A stretch of DNA of 64,000 nucleotides from NCBI GenBank assembly GCA_026713105.1, contig JAPOPC010000050.1, positions 1 to 64,000 of the forward strand. The letters are read 5' to 3'. Origin of the DNA: Acidimicrobiaceae bacterium. GTDB taxonomy: Bacteria > Actinomycetota > Acidimicrobiia > Acidimicrobiales > Poriferisodalaceae. This document shows positions 35,920 through 45,056 of this stretch, one piece after another (position 1 is the stretch's first letter; the number at the start of each line of letters is the position of its first letter). The position numbers and the translations under genes were made by a program. The notes under the pieces were generated by a model. The model had not been told where the DNA came from. It saw only the letters and a list, made by a program, of their open reading frames with translations, and did no database searches.

Positions 35920-36450
35920 TCACAGGAAAATCGCCAGATTCTGCGTGCGCAAGACGGATTCATCGATCTCGATATCCCGCGATCGCAGGCGCAGCCCGTC
36001 CGTGGTTGGGACCAGCACGTCAGTACGGCCAGCCGACAGCAGGCTCGGCGCCGTCCGGTCCCCCCGAGACCGGTACAGCAGCACGGCCGATTCCACCCTG
36101 AGCTCGTCGCCGTCGCCCGCGAACGTTCGCACGTTGGAAACGTGGTGGCGGATCCGGCTCTGGGGATCTTCGGTCCACGCGTAGTCGGTCCCGAAGCGCT
36201 GCACCCGCTTCTGCAGGGAATACCAGTCTTCGTCGAAGTGGTGCATGGTCTGCACTTCGGCTTCGTCGGCCGCCTTGACGGCAGTCACCCGCACCGGCAT
36301 CCGGTAGCGGATCTCGGGGGCCATCAACTCGAGCCAGCCCTCGAAATCAGACGTGTCGAGCAGATGCGCTTCTTCGGTCAGAAACTGCGCAGCCGACTGG
36401 TGCCGCGCATCGGTATAGGGAAGCGGGTCCCCGGACTGCACGGGCCTCAC
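35920..36450 (-). CDS. Aromatic-ring-hydroxylating dioxygenase beta subunit
   Basis: The 176-residue protein is the small NTF2-fold subunit of a Rieske dioxygenase (FLTEEAHLLDTSDFEGWLEL, IRYRMPVRVT, HHVSNVR). It stabilises the alpha3-beta3 oligomer. The GTG at 36450 overlaps the alpha-subunit stop by GTGA, which fixes the start and suggests coupled translation. Upstream in-frame sequence is only the alpha gene read in another frame. Confidence 0.9.
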   Translation of the reverse strand: MRPVQSGDPLPYTDARHQSAAQFLTEEAHLLDTSDFEGWLELMAPEIRYRMPVRVTAVKAADEAEVQTMHHFDEDWYSLQKRVQRFGTDYAWTEDPQSRIRHHVSNVRTFAGDGDELRVESAVLLYRSRGDRTAPSLLSAGRTDVLVPTTDGLRLRSRDIEIDESVLRTQNLAIFL

Positions 36451-37817
36451 TCCGGCTGCTCCCCCATGCCGAAGGCCAGCGGCTCGTGGGCAGGCGCCGG
36501 CTGGGACACAAAGTCGGCCCACATCGAGAACCAGTGGCGCTGGTTGTGCTCGCCGAAGCCCTGATAGGCCGTGCCCGGGCCGCCGAAGCGTTCGAATTGA
36601 TCGACGATCGGATCGCCGTCGAGTGTGAGACCCATGCGGTTGTTGAGCAGAAGGTTCCGCGCCATCGAGCCCCGAGCCATGGTCGTGATCGAGACCCAGT
36701 TCTCGACGTCGTCCTGCTCGAACATGCCCGAGGACCCGAAGCACATGAGATACGCCTTGTAGGACGCGGCCTTGTAGTCGTCCGGGGCGTCGGCAGCCAC
36801 GCAGAACCACGAGTACACCTCGGTCTCGCCCGGTCCCACGGGTTGCCACAACCGGACGGAGATGAACGGGGTGATCCGCCCGTCGGCGTCGGTCTGCGGC
36901 CAGTTGTGGACGAAGCTCAGATTCGGGAAGAGCGTCGATGCGGAGGGCATGAAACCCGGCTCTGCGGCCAGCGCTCGCTGGGCAGGGCTCAGCTTGGCCT
37001 CCATGGCATCGATCATCTCGTCGGGGTAGCCGACGTAGGCCAGTCCTGATCTGAATTCGCTGCCGGCCGGCAGCTTGTAGGTGGTGCCGCCTCCGGGACC
37101 GGCGTGCCACAGCACGCCTTCTTTACGCTTGTATGGCCTCGGTTCGCCGAACAGCTCGATGTCGACCACGCTCGCGTGCGTGTGAGGCGTGTGGTAGCTG
37201 TCGCCCATGAAGTTCTCGGCGCCGATCTTCCAGTTCGCTTCGACGCGCCAGCGCTGCGGGCCGCGGAATTCCATCCCGGCCGCGCTCTGGCCGGTGTAGA
37301 AGTCGAGATAGAAGGCGAAGTCGCCGAGCCAGTACTCGAAGTCGGGAGAGTCGGGGTCGAGGCTGGCGAAGATCATCCCGTTGCGGACCGCCACCGATGG
37401 CGCATCAAGCAGCGCCTGGCCTTCCTTGATGAAGCCGGCGTCGCCGCCGTAGGCGTCGGCGTGGAAGGGCAGGCCAGCGAGCTGGCCATCGTTCTTATAG
37501 GTCCAAGCGTGATACGGGCAGCGAAAGGTACGGGCGCTCCCCCGCTCGGCCCGGCACACCTGCATGCCCCGGTGGACGCACATGTTGAACATCACGTGGA
37601 CCTGCCCGTCGGAGTCGCGGGTCACCAGGAACGAATCGTCCCCGATGTTCCGCACGACGTAGTCGTTCGGCTCGGCGATCTCGGACTCGTGAGCGAGAAA
37701 GTTCCACGACCGGCCGAACAGGCGTGATCGCTCGAGCTCGTGCACCTCGGCGTCGTTGTACAGGTAGGCAGGAATCAGGCCCTGGCGCACGGCTGTGGTG
37801 ATCTCGTCGATCTCCAT
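36447..37817 (-). CDS. Aromatic-ring-hydroxylating dioxygenase alpha subunit
   Basis: The 456-residue Rieske oxygenase has the [2Fe-2S] ligands Cys80, His82, Cys100 and His103 (CVHRG and CPYHAWTY) and the mononuclear-iron histidines in GDSYHTPHTH (His209 and His214). It adds both oxygen atoms of O2 to an aromatic ring. The ATG follows GAGGAGG. Ferredoxin and reductase genes are missing from the operon and must come from elsewhere. The aldolase gene ends 16 bases upstream. Confidence 0.93.
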   Translation of the reverse strand: MEIDEITTAVRQGLIPAYLYNDAEVHELERSRLFGRSWNFLAHESEIAEPNDYVVRNIGDDSFLVTRDSDGQVHVMFNMCVHRGMQVCRAERGSARTFRCPYHAWTYKNDGQLAGLPFHADAYGGDAGFIKEGQALLDAPSVAVRNGMIFASLDPDSPDFEYWLGDFAFYLDFYTGQSAAGMEFRGPQRWRVEANWKIGAENFMGDSYHTPHTHASVVDIELFGEPRPYKRKEGVLWHAGPGGGTTYKLPAGSEFRSGLAYVGYPDEMIDAMEAKLSPAQRALAAEPGFMPSASTLFPNLSFVHNWPQTDADGRITPFISVRLWQPVGPGETEVYSWFCVAADAPDDYKAASYKAYLMCFGSSGMFEQDDVENWVSITTMARGSMARNLLLNNRMGLTLDGDPIVDQFERFGGPGTAYQGFGEHNQRHWFSMWADFVSQPAPAHEPLAFGMGEQPE

Positions 37818-37833
37818 CGCTCCTCCTCGGGCA

Positions 37834-38574
37834 CTAGTTCAGCCCAAAACCGTCGCGGTCCAAGGCAGCCAGGTGGTGCCGCCACAGGGTCTCACGATTG
37901 AAGGCCCCGCCGAGATCCGGCAATTCGGCCAGGTCGGCGTCCGGTATGGCCTCGGGGATCGCCCCCGCAGCGCGCACGCGCAGGTGCATGCGGGCCAGCG
38001 TGTCGATCTGCAGCGCCCGCAGCACCGCCTCGGCGACGTCAGCACCCGTGGTCACGACGCCATGTCCCTTCAGCACCAGTGCTGATGCGTTGCCGAACGA
38101 CGTCACCATCTCCGCGGCAAGGTCGTCGCTACGGATGAGGACCGAGCGCGGGTGGACGGGTATGCCTGCCGCCGCGAGATGGGCGGCGGGAATGTCGTAG
38201 GCGCCGAAAATCGGCTCGAGCGCGAACCCGGCGAGGCTCGCCGCCACGACATCGGGCGGGTGGGCGTGCACCACACACCCAACATCGGGATGCGCCGCGA
38301 GCACGGCCGTGTGGATTGGCAGCTCGCTCGGGGTTGCGTAGTGCCCTGCTGTGTTGTCGACGATCTCACCGGAATCCAGATCGACCACACGTACGTCGTC
38401 AGCAGTCGTGAATCGCAACCCGCTCTCCTGGGGTCCGCGGCACCTCACCAGCGCTCGCCCGCCATCAACGCGGAGACTGATGTGCCCCAAAATGTTCTCG
38501 ACCAGACCACGGTGCGCCATCACCCGGCACCCGACAGCGACCTCCCGCCGAAGTCCATCCAGACCATCGCTCAC
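37834..38574 (-). CDS. Class II aldolase/adducin-family protein
   Basis: The 246-residue protein has the zinc ligands of class II aldolases in HTAVLAAHPDVGCVVHAHPP and a catalytic Glu/His region further on (LKGHGVVT). It may split a ring-cleavage product, or act as a decarboxylase like those in phthalate-type operons. It begins the operon that continues with the dioxygenase subunits. The start codon is GTG. Confidence 0.88.
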   Translation of the reverse strand: MSDGLDGLRREVAVGCRVMAHRGLVENILGHISLRVDGGRALVRCRGPQESGLRFTTADDVRVVDLDSGEIVDNTAGHYATPSELPIHTAVLAAHPDVGCVVHAHPPDVVAASLAGFALEPIFGAYDIPAAHLAAAGIPVHPRSVLIRSDDLAAEMVTSFGNASALVLKGHGVVTTGADVAEAVLRALQIDTLARMHLRVRAAGAIPEAIPDADLAELPDLGGAFNRETLWRHHLAALDRDGFGLN

Positions 38575-38708
38575 GGTCCGAACCTATAGCGCCGCGCACA
38601 ACCCAATACCCGAACACTGTGCGGTGCAGCCAGTGATTCCCCAAAGAAGCAACCGCCTACTGGTTATCGTCCTGCGAATGGCCATAGGCAGCATCGTCTA
38701 GAGGTGAA

Positions 38709-39896
38709 ATGAGTACGAGCGAGGACGTGACAGGTCCGCTGGCGGGGGTTCGGGTGCTTGACCTGTCGTCGGTGCTCATGGGTCCGGCAGCTACGCGCAC
38801 GCTCGGGGATCTCGGTGCGGATGTCATTTTCGTGGAACCCGCGAAGGGCGACCGCAACCGCACCATGGGGTCTGGCCCCGTCGAGGAGTTCTCGGGGATC
38901 GCGCTCAACCTGCTGCGCAACAAGCGCAGCATCGCGGTCGATCTCAAGCAGTCCCGTGGCCGCCAGGCCTTCCTGGACATCGCTGCGACCTGCGACGTGA
39001 TGATCACCAACCTCCGCCCCGCGCCGCTGCACCGGCTCGGCCTGCACTACGAGGCCGTCCGGGACGTTCGCGACGACATTGTGTTCTGCCGGGCTCACGG
39101 CTACCCGTCATCCAGCGAGCAGGCAAACGCTCCCGCGTACGACGACATCATCCAATCCGCAAGCGGCGTCGGCGATCTCTTCCGCCGCATGGGCGCTGAG
39201 CCGATGCTGCTGCCCAGCCTCGTGGCCGACAAGGTCTGCGGCCTGACCATCGCGAACTCGGTGACAGCGGCCCTCTTTCACAAGGCCCAAACCGGGCAGG
39301 GGCAGTGCATCGAGATCCCGATGGTCGACGTGATGCGAGCGTTTGTGCTCACCGAGCACGGCTCTGGCGCGATTTCCGAACCTCCCGTCGCCGACGCCGG
39401 CTACGCCCGCATCCTCACGCCGGAGCGTCGGCCTCAGCCGACCGCCGACGGCTGGATCAACATCCTGCCCTACGACCATTCGCACTACGTCGCGCTCTTC
39501 GAAGCCGGCGGGCGGCCAGATCTCGCAGCCGACGAACGTTTCGCAACGCCCATCGAGCGCGTCACCCACAGCGACAGCCTGTACCGAGACGTCGCAACGG
39601 TGCTCACGCAGCGCACCACCGCCGACTGGCTGAATTTCTGCGAAGAGCACGGGATCCCCGCAACTGAGGCCGCCACGCTTGACGAACTCATCGACCAGCT
39701 CCCGATCGATGAGCATCCTGTGGCCGGCCCGTTCCGGGTCATCCCGCCTCCCGAGCAGTTCTCCGAGACCCCACCCAGCATCCGGCGACCTGCACCAGGC
39801 ATCGGCGAGCACGGCCGCGAGATCCTGGCTGAGATCGGCTACGACTCTGCCGAGATCGACGGCCTCATCGACGCAGGCGTTCTCACCGTGCCCTGA
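38709..39896 (+). CDS. CaiB/BaiF-family CoA transferase
   Basis: The 395-residue class III CoA transferase has the N-terminal GPLAGVRVLDLSSVLMGPAATRTLGDLGADV and IAVDLKQSRGRQAF motifs of the family. It moves CoA between carboxylic acids, for example in activation of bile-acid-like, carnitine-like or aromatic acids. Length is normal. It reads divergently from the dioxygenase operon and may activate a substrate for it. Confidence 0.92.
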   Translation: MSTSEDVTGPLAGVRVLDLSSVLMGPAATRTLGDLGADVIFVEPAKGDRNRTMGSGPVEEFSGIALNLLRNKRSIAVDLKQSRGRQAFLDIAATCDVMITNLRPAPLHRLGLHYEAVRDVRDDIVFCRAHGYPSSSEQANAPAYDDIIQSASGVGDLFRRMGAEPMLLPSLVADKVCGLTIANSVTAALFHKAQTGQGQCIEIPMVDVMRAFVLTEHGSGAISEPPVADAGYARILTPERRPQPTADGWINILPYDHSHYVALFEAGGRPDLAADERFATPIERVTHSDSLYRDVATVLTQRTTADWLNFCEEHGIPATEAATLDELIDQLPIDEHPVAGPFRVIPPPEQFSETPPSIRRPAPGIGEHGREILAEIGYDSAEIDGLIDAGVLTVP

Positions 39897-39942
39897 CATG
39901 CATCGAAATACAACCAAGAGCGAGGCAGGCCCATCACTACGA

Positions 39943-40018
39943 TCGCGAGAGGGCCAGCCCCCCGGTTGCTACCCATGAGGGGTTGCTCTGCCAACTCCGG
40001 GGCGACTGGCCTCTGCGA
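39943..40018 (+). other. Long imperfect hairpin in an intergenic region, possible RNA element
   Basis: Between the CoA transferase and the LLM gene, a 76-nt segment folds by eye into a long stem. TCGC (39943-39946) pairs with GCGA. AGAGGGCCAG pairs with CTGGCCTCT with one bulged G. CCCCGG (39960-39965) pairs with CCGGGG (39997-40002). An inner ACCC/GGGT hairpin lies at 39971-39983. No T-run follows, and the LLM start is 58 bases downstream. A cis-regulatory RNA is possible but the class is not recognised. Confidence 0.5.
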
Positions 40019-40075
40019 GTCAGCGTAACAAGCCGCCCATGATGGCGATGGCCGGGCTTCGGTAGGGTCGCGACG

Positions 40076-41287
40076 GTGAAGTTTGCAGCGTTCCTGGCGC
40101 CCCACCATCTTCCCGGCGAGAGCCCGGCGCTGCAGCTGCAGCGGGATCTCGACCTCGTCGCGCAGCTTGACCGGCTGGGCTATGACGAGTTCTGGTGCGG
40201 CGAGCACCACTCGACCGGCTGGGAGACCATCGGCTCGCCCGAGATGTTCCTGGCCGGCGCAGCCATGCGCACGGGTCGCATCAAGCTGGGCACCGGGGTC
40301 ACCTCGATCCCCTATCACCACCCCTTTCACGTCGCCCAGCGCATTGTCCAGCTCGATCAGATGAGCCTCGGGCGCGCAATGCTCGGCACCGGACCGGGCG
40401 CGCTGCCGTCTGACGCCCACACACTGGGCATCGACCCGATGCTGCTGCGAGACCGCCAGGACGAGGCGATCCCGGTCGTCAAGCGGCTGCTCGCCGGCGG
40501 CGAACGCTTCACCTATGAGTGCGACTGGTTCTCGCTGTACGACGCCAAGCTGCAGATCCTGCCGTACCAGCACGAGATACCGATGACGACGGCATCAATG
40601 ATCAGCCCGTCGGGTATGACCCTCGCCGGCAAGTACGGCATGGGTGTGCTGTCGATCGGGTCCATGTCCACCGAGGGCCTGGCGTCGCTGCCGCTGCAGT
40701 GGAGCTTCGCCGAAGAGGCCGCCGCCAAGCACGACCAGGTCGTGGACCGTGCCAACTGGCGGGTGATGTTCAACTTCCACGTGGCGCTCACCCGCGACCA
40801 GGCCCGGCGCGATGTCGAGCACGGGCTGCTGCGGTGGCACAACGAGTACAACGTCGACACGCTGCAGCGTCCGGGCCTCGAACACCTCGGCTCGACGGCC
40901 GACGCCATCGACTTCTACGCCAACCCCGAGACTGCGGCGGGTGTCATCGGCACACCCGACGACCTCATCGAGAACATCTTGCAAATGCAAGAGATCACCG
41001 GCGGGTTCGGCGTGATGATGGGTTTCGTCAACGACTGGGCCGAGCCCGAGGCCATGTTCCGCAGCTGGGACTTGGTGGCGCGCCACGTCATGCCCGCCGT
41101 CAAGGGCCAGCTCGCGTCGATGCAGGAATCGAACGAGTTCGTGATCGAGAATCGTGAGTACTTCGACCGGGCAGGCAAGGCGATCCTGGCGAAGATCTTC
41201 GAGAACAAGCGAGCTGCCGAGGCCCTCAAGGGCGCGGGCACCCCCAAGGGCGGCTTCACGCCCCGGGTCGGCGCCGATACTGACTGA
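40076..41287 (+). CDS. Luciferase-like (LLM) flavin-dependent oxidoreductase
   Basis: The 403-residue TIM-barrel protein belongs to the bacterial-luciferase-like family (AAFLAPHHLPGESP, LDRLGYDEFWCGEHHSTGWE, GTGVTSIPYHHPFHVA, LGRAMLGTGPGALPSD). It uses reduced FMN or F420 to oxygenate or oxidise a small molecule such as a terpenoid, alkane or sulfonate. The start is the GTG at 40076. The structured segment at 39943-40018 lies just upstream. Confidence 0.9.
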   Translation: MKFAAFLAPHHLPGESPALQLQRDLDLVAQLDRLGYDEFWCGEHHSTGWETIGSPEMFLAGAAMRTGRIKLGTGVTSIPYHHPFHVAQRIVQLDQMSLGRAMLGTGPGALPSDAHTLGIDPMLLRDRQDEAIPVVKRLLAGGERFTYECDWFSLYDAKLQILPYQHEIPMTTASMISPSGMTLAGKYGMGVLSIGSMSTEGLASLPLQWSFAEEAAAKHDQVVDRANWRVMFNFHVALTRDQARRDVEHGLLRWHNEYNVDTLQRPGLEHLGSTADAIDFYANPETAAGVIGTPDDLIENILQMQEITGGFGVMMGFVNDWAEPEAMFRSWDLVARHVMPAVKGQLASMQESNEFVIENREYFDRAGKAILAKIFENKRAAEALKGAGTPKGGFTPRVGADTD

Positions 41288-41464
41288 CAGCGGCAGCGGT
41301 CGACGACGACCGAACTGATCGGGGACAACGACTGGAGCTGACGGCCGCTGCAGCACTTCTGGGATCGGCAACGGCTCGCATAGGGTGCGGGCATTCCGAC
41401 TTCTGGAGATCCCGCCCGGCTGGAAGCTGCCATTGGTGTCACCGCGCCTGTCCTGCAGTCAGGC

Positions 41465-42499
41465 ATGGGAGGTGTCGCCGGGCCCGAGCTGGTGGCTGCG
41501 GTGAGCAATGCCGGGGGTTTGGGAACCCTGGCCGCGTTGAATCTGAAGCCTGATGCGGTCCGCGCCGGCATCCAGCGAGTGCGAGAGCTGACAGATCGGC
41601 CGTTCGGCGTCAATATCTGGCTTCACGACGATGTGCGCTACCCGCCTGATGTCGCCGAGCACTCGGACTTGGTCCGCTCGGTCCAGAGCGTGTTCAACGA
41701 GCTGCGCCCCCGCTTCGATCTCGCCCCGACGCTTGAGGCGCCCCGGCCCGTGCCCGATCTCGTCGATGCCGCGCTCGAAGTGATGGTCGACGAGCGCATC
41801 CCGGTCTTCTCCGCAGGGCTCGGGATTCCCGAGCCTGGACTGGTCGATCAGTTCCATAAGGCCGGCGCCAAGGTCGTGACGATGGTGGCGACGACCGTCG
41901 ACGCCGTCAACGCCGTGGACCAGGGAAGCGATGTGGTAGTCGCACAGGGACTCGAAGCGGGCGGGCATCGCAGCCACGGCCGCAAGCTCACCGCCGCGGA
42001 GGCCGCCGGGATCGGCACGTTCACACTCATTCCCCAGGTCATCGAGGCGATTGACGATCGGGTGCCCGTGGTGGCTGCCGGCGGCATTGTGGACGGGCGC
42101 GGCCTCGCGGCAGCCACGATGCTCGGGGCGGCCGGCGTGCTCATGGGAACGCGATTCGTGGCTACCGCCGAGTCCCAGGCGAGCCAGCTGTGGAAGGACC
42201 GGCTCACTTCGGGGTCCGGCACCACAGTGCTCACCGACGGCTTCACCGGTCAATGGGCCCGGGTCCTGCGGTCGGAGTTCACCGATCATTGGGCGGACCA
42301 CGGCAGGCTGCCCCTGCCCGGTCTGCTGCAGGCCGCCGCCTGTGCTGACCTGCAACGTGCCGCCGTCGATGCCGACGACGACCAGATGCAGCCCCTCTAT
42401 GCGGGAGCCGCGTTCGACCTGCTCGACGACTTACCGAGCGCCGCCGACATCGTGACCAGGACCGTCAGAGAAGCTCTCCATCTGCTGGGCAGAGTTTGA
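41465..42499 (+). CDS. Nitronate monooxygenase family protein
   Basis: The 344-residue TIM-barrel FMN protein resembles nitronate monooxygenase (GPELVAAVSNAGGLGTLAAL, RPFGVNIWL, GLEAGGHRSH with the catalytic His, PVVAAGGIVDGRGLAAA). The first ATG at 41465 cuts off the first barrel strand: in-frame codons upstream, back to a TAG at 41381, encode GVTAPVLQSG, which fits the family. They offer only CTG (41420, with GGAG eleven bases upstream) or ATT codons as starts. The true N-terminus probably uses a non-standard start. Confidence 0.85.
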   Translation: MGGVAGPELVAAVSNAGGLGTLAALNLKPDAVRAGIQRVRELTDRPFGVNIWLHDDVRYPPDVAEHSDLVRSVQSVFNELRPRFDLAPTLEAPRPVPDLVDAALEVMVDERIPVFSAGLGIPEPGLVDQFHKAGAKVVTMVATTVDAVNAVDQGSDVVVAQGLEAGGHRSHGRKLTAAEAAGIGTFTLIPQVIEAIDDRVPVVAAGGIVDGRGLAAATMLGAAGVLMGTRFVATAESQASQLWKDRLTSGSGTTVLTDGFTGQWARVLRSEFTDHWADHGRLPLPGLLQAAACADLQRAAVDADDDQMQPLYAGAAFDLLDDLPSAADIVTRTVREALHLLGRV

Positions 42500-42558
42500 C
42501 GAACGACGCGCCCAATCACAGAATTCGGATAGGCGACGAGCCCGATCTGCCCGGAATG

Positions 42559-42576
42559 CCGCCTTGTGTTCGGCGG
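42559..42576. terminator. Short hairpin between convergent genes
   Basis: CCGCC (42559-42563) and GGCGG (42572-42576) enclose an 8-nt loop in the 98-base gap between the nitronate monooxygenase gene and the converging molybdenum-enzyme gene. No T-run follows; this is a weak terminator candidate. Confidence 0.25.
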
Positions 42577-42597
42577 TGACGAGACGGTCGGATCGAA

Positions 42598-44865
42598 CTA
42601 GCCGGCAGCGGTGCCGGCGTGCAGCGAGCGCCAGATCTTCTCGGGCGTCAGCGGGAGATCGAGGTGTTCGACGCCGTAGGGCTCGAGAGCATCCAGCACC
42701 GCGCTGTGGAGAGCAGGGGTCGCGACGACGGTCCCCGACTCGCCGATGCCCTTGACGCCGAGCGGGTTGAGGGGCGACGGCGTCACGGTCTCATCGCACT
42801 CGAAGAACGGCATCTCAGCGGCCGAGGGCAGGAGGTAGTCCGCCAGGCCAACCGTCATGGGAATGCCCTCGTCGTCGTAGAACATCTCCTCGTACAGCGC
42901 CGCGCCGACCGCCAGCGCCAGGCCGCCGTGCACCTGCCCGTGGGCAAGGACGGGCTGCAGGATGACGCCAGCGTCGTCGACGCTCACCAGCCGCCGCACC
43001 TGTACCTCGCCGGTGGAGGTGTCGACCTCCACAGCGGCCACGCACGCACCGAAGGAGAACGAGCCGGCCCCGCCCTCGGATCTGAAATGGTGGTCGACGG
43101 TGAGCTCGCCCAGGTCGGCCCAGCCGAGCGACCGAGCAGGAGTGCCCACCACGTGGAACAGGCCGCGACCGGTGTCCAACGTGACATCGTCGGGGTCGGC
43201 CTCGAGCAGCTCAGCGGCACGTTCACGTGCTGCGGCCACCAAGTCGAGTGCCGCGCCATGGGCGGCTGCGCCGCCGAGCTGCGCGGAGCGCGATCCGATG
43301 GTTCCCCCTCCGATGGGTGAACGATCCGTGTCGTCGTGAGAGATGGTGATGCGCTCGACGTCGATGCCGAGCTGGGCGGCGACCACCGGGGCGAACGTTG
43401 TCTCGTGGCCCTGGCCGTGAGGCGATGTGCCGATCACGACGTCGACGGTGCCGTCTGCAGCGAGCTGAGCCGTCGCACGCTCGCCCTCACCGCCACCGGT
43501 GACTTCGGTGGTGCAGCTCACGCCGATGCCAAGCAGCACGTCGCGGTCGCCGGCTGCACGTCGTTCGGCTTGTTCGGCCCGCAAGCCTTGGTAGTCGGCT
43601 ATCGCGGCGGCCTCTCGAAGCGCTTCGGGGTAGTTGCCGCTGTCGTAAGTGGCGCCGACTGCGCTGCGGTACGGGAACCGATCTGCCTGCACGAGGTTGG
43701 CGAAGCGAACCTCGAGCGGGTCGCGGCCGATGGCCCCGGCGAAACGGTCGACGGCCCGTTCGATCGAGCACGCCGCCTCGGGCCGACCGGCGCCCCGGAA
43801 CGCAACCGTCGGCGTGGTGTTGGTGACCACCGAGGTGCCGCGCAGCGTTGCGTGAGCGATGTCGTAAACACCGGTGCCGCTGTTGCGAAGGTTCGTGGTG
43901 ACGTTGGTGCCCATGGCGGGGTACGCACCGCTGTCCTGCAGGGCGTCGACCGAGTACGCCACGATCGTGCCGTCACGGTTGCCGCCAATACGGATCCGAT
44001 GGCGAGAGGCTCGTCCGTGGCCCATCGCCAGCGACGCTTCCGAGCGGGTCTGAGCCCACCGGATCGGTCGCCCGAGCTCACGTGCCGCCCACGCGACTGC
44101 CACGTCTTCGGGGTAACAGCCCCAGCCGCCCTTGGCGCCGAACCCGCCGCCGACGTCGGGCGATATGGCCCGCACCGTGCCCGGTTCGAGACCGAGCAGC
44201 GTCTCGATCACGTGCTTGGCTCCCGCCGGCCGCTGCGAGCACACCCACGCCGTGCAGCGCCCGTCGTCGCCCCAGCTCGATGCACCGGCAAGCGGCTCAA
44301 TGGGGTGCGGGCCCAGCCGTGGGTGTGCCAAGTCGAACTCGACTGTCACGTCACAGCCATCCCACACGTCGTCGGGCACCGGGTCGAGTTCCCAGGCGAG
44401 GGCGACGTTGGTGCCGGCGTGGGGGTGCAACAGGGTCTCGCCAGCGAGGCTCGCATCGAGGTCGACAACCGGGGTCAGCGGTTCGTAGTCCACGATCACC
44501 CCTTCGGCGGCGTCCACTGCCGCGGCCCGGGTCTCGGCGATCACCAGTGCGATGGGCTCGCCGACGAAACGGACTGTGTCGTAGGCCATGAGCGGCCGCC
44601 ACAGATCCCGATTCATCGACGGCAGGCGGGGCGGGAACGGCCAGCCGTTCACTTCGGGACCGAGGTACACGGCGATCACCCCGCCAGCAGTCCGGGCTTC
44701 AGCCACGTCGACAGAAACAATCCGCGCGTGAGCTTCAGCCGAGCGCACGAAGACGGCCTGCGCCGCTCCGGCCAACTCGGGGACATCCAGCCCATCGATA
44801 TAGGTGCTCTCGCCGCGCAGCAGCGGCTCGTCTTCGCGCCGCCCGTTGAATCCTGAATCAGCCAC
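42598..44865 (-). CDS. Molybdenum hydroxylase large subunit (CoxL/aldehyde oxidase-like), orphan
   Basis: The 755-residue protein is the molybdenum-cofactor subunit of the xanthine oxidase family. The active-site loop reads AFRGAGRPEA near residue 355, close to the AYRGAGR signature of form II CoxL-like proteins and unlike the AYxCSFR of true CO dehydrogenase. The catalytic Glu lies in KGIGESG near residue 708. The FeS and FAD subunits, normally adjacent, are absent on both sides, so partners must be encoded elsewhere. The GTG start at 44865 gives the expected N-terminus. It reads divergently from the redoxin selenoprotein gene. Confidence 0.88.
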   Translation of the reverse strand: MADSGFNGRREDEPLLRGESTYIDGLDVPELAGAAQAVFVRSAEAHARIVSVDVAEARTAGGVIAVYLGPEVNGWPFPPRLPSMNRDLWRPLMAYDTVRFVGEPIALVIAETRAAAVDAAEGVIVDYEPLTPVVDLDASLAGETLLHPHAGTNVALAWELDPVPDDVWDGCDVTVEFDLAHPRLGPHPIEPLAGASSWGDDGRCTAWVCSQRPAGAKHVIETLLGLEPGTVRAISPDVGGGFGAKGGWGCYPEDVAVAWAARELGRPIRWAQTRSEASLAMGHGRASRHRIRIGGNRDGTIVAYSVDALQDSGAYPAMGTNVTTNLRNSGTGVYDIAHATLRGTSVVTNTTPTVAFRGAGRPEAACSIERAVDRFAGAIGRDPLEVRFANLVQADRFPYRSAVGATYDSGNYPEALREAAAIADYQGLRAEQAERRAAGDRDVLLGIGVSCTTEVTGGGEGERATAQLAADGTVDVVIGTSPHGQGHETTFAPVVAAQLGIDVERITISHDDTDRSPIGGGTIGSRSAQLGGAAAHGAALDLVAAARERAAELLEADPDDVTLDTGRGLFHVVGTPARSLGWADLGELTVDHHFRSEGGAGSFSFGACVAAVEVDTSTGEVQVRRLVSVDDAGVILQPVLAHGQVHGGLALAVGAALYEEMFYDDEGIPMTVGLADYLLPSAAEMPFFECDETVTPSPLNPLGVKGIGESGTVVATPALHSAVLDALEPYGVEHLDLPLTPEKIWRSLHAGTAAG

Positions 44866-45056
44866 GGCTGCAACGTAGCCCCCGCGAGCCTGCGGCCCGC
44901 ATGCCGCTGGAGCGGTTCGGAGCTGGAATTCGCCTCGCTGCGGTCTGTCAGCGGGTCGCCATACGCCAAGCCCCTCCTTCTGGGAACACCGCACGCCCGG
45001 CGTGTCATGATCACCGCTGGAGTTCGATGCCTCACGACAGACGATCGGAGCGGACG

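Noticed and set aside
39943-40018. tRNA-Sec gene in the long hairpin region
   Set aside because: No T-loop GGTTCGA-like sequence, acceptor stem or UCA anticodon arrangement is present.
42598-44865. True carbon monoxide dehydrogenase large subunit
   Set aside because: The active-site loop is AFRGAGR rather than the AYxCSFR signature of form I enzymes, and the partner subunits are absent.
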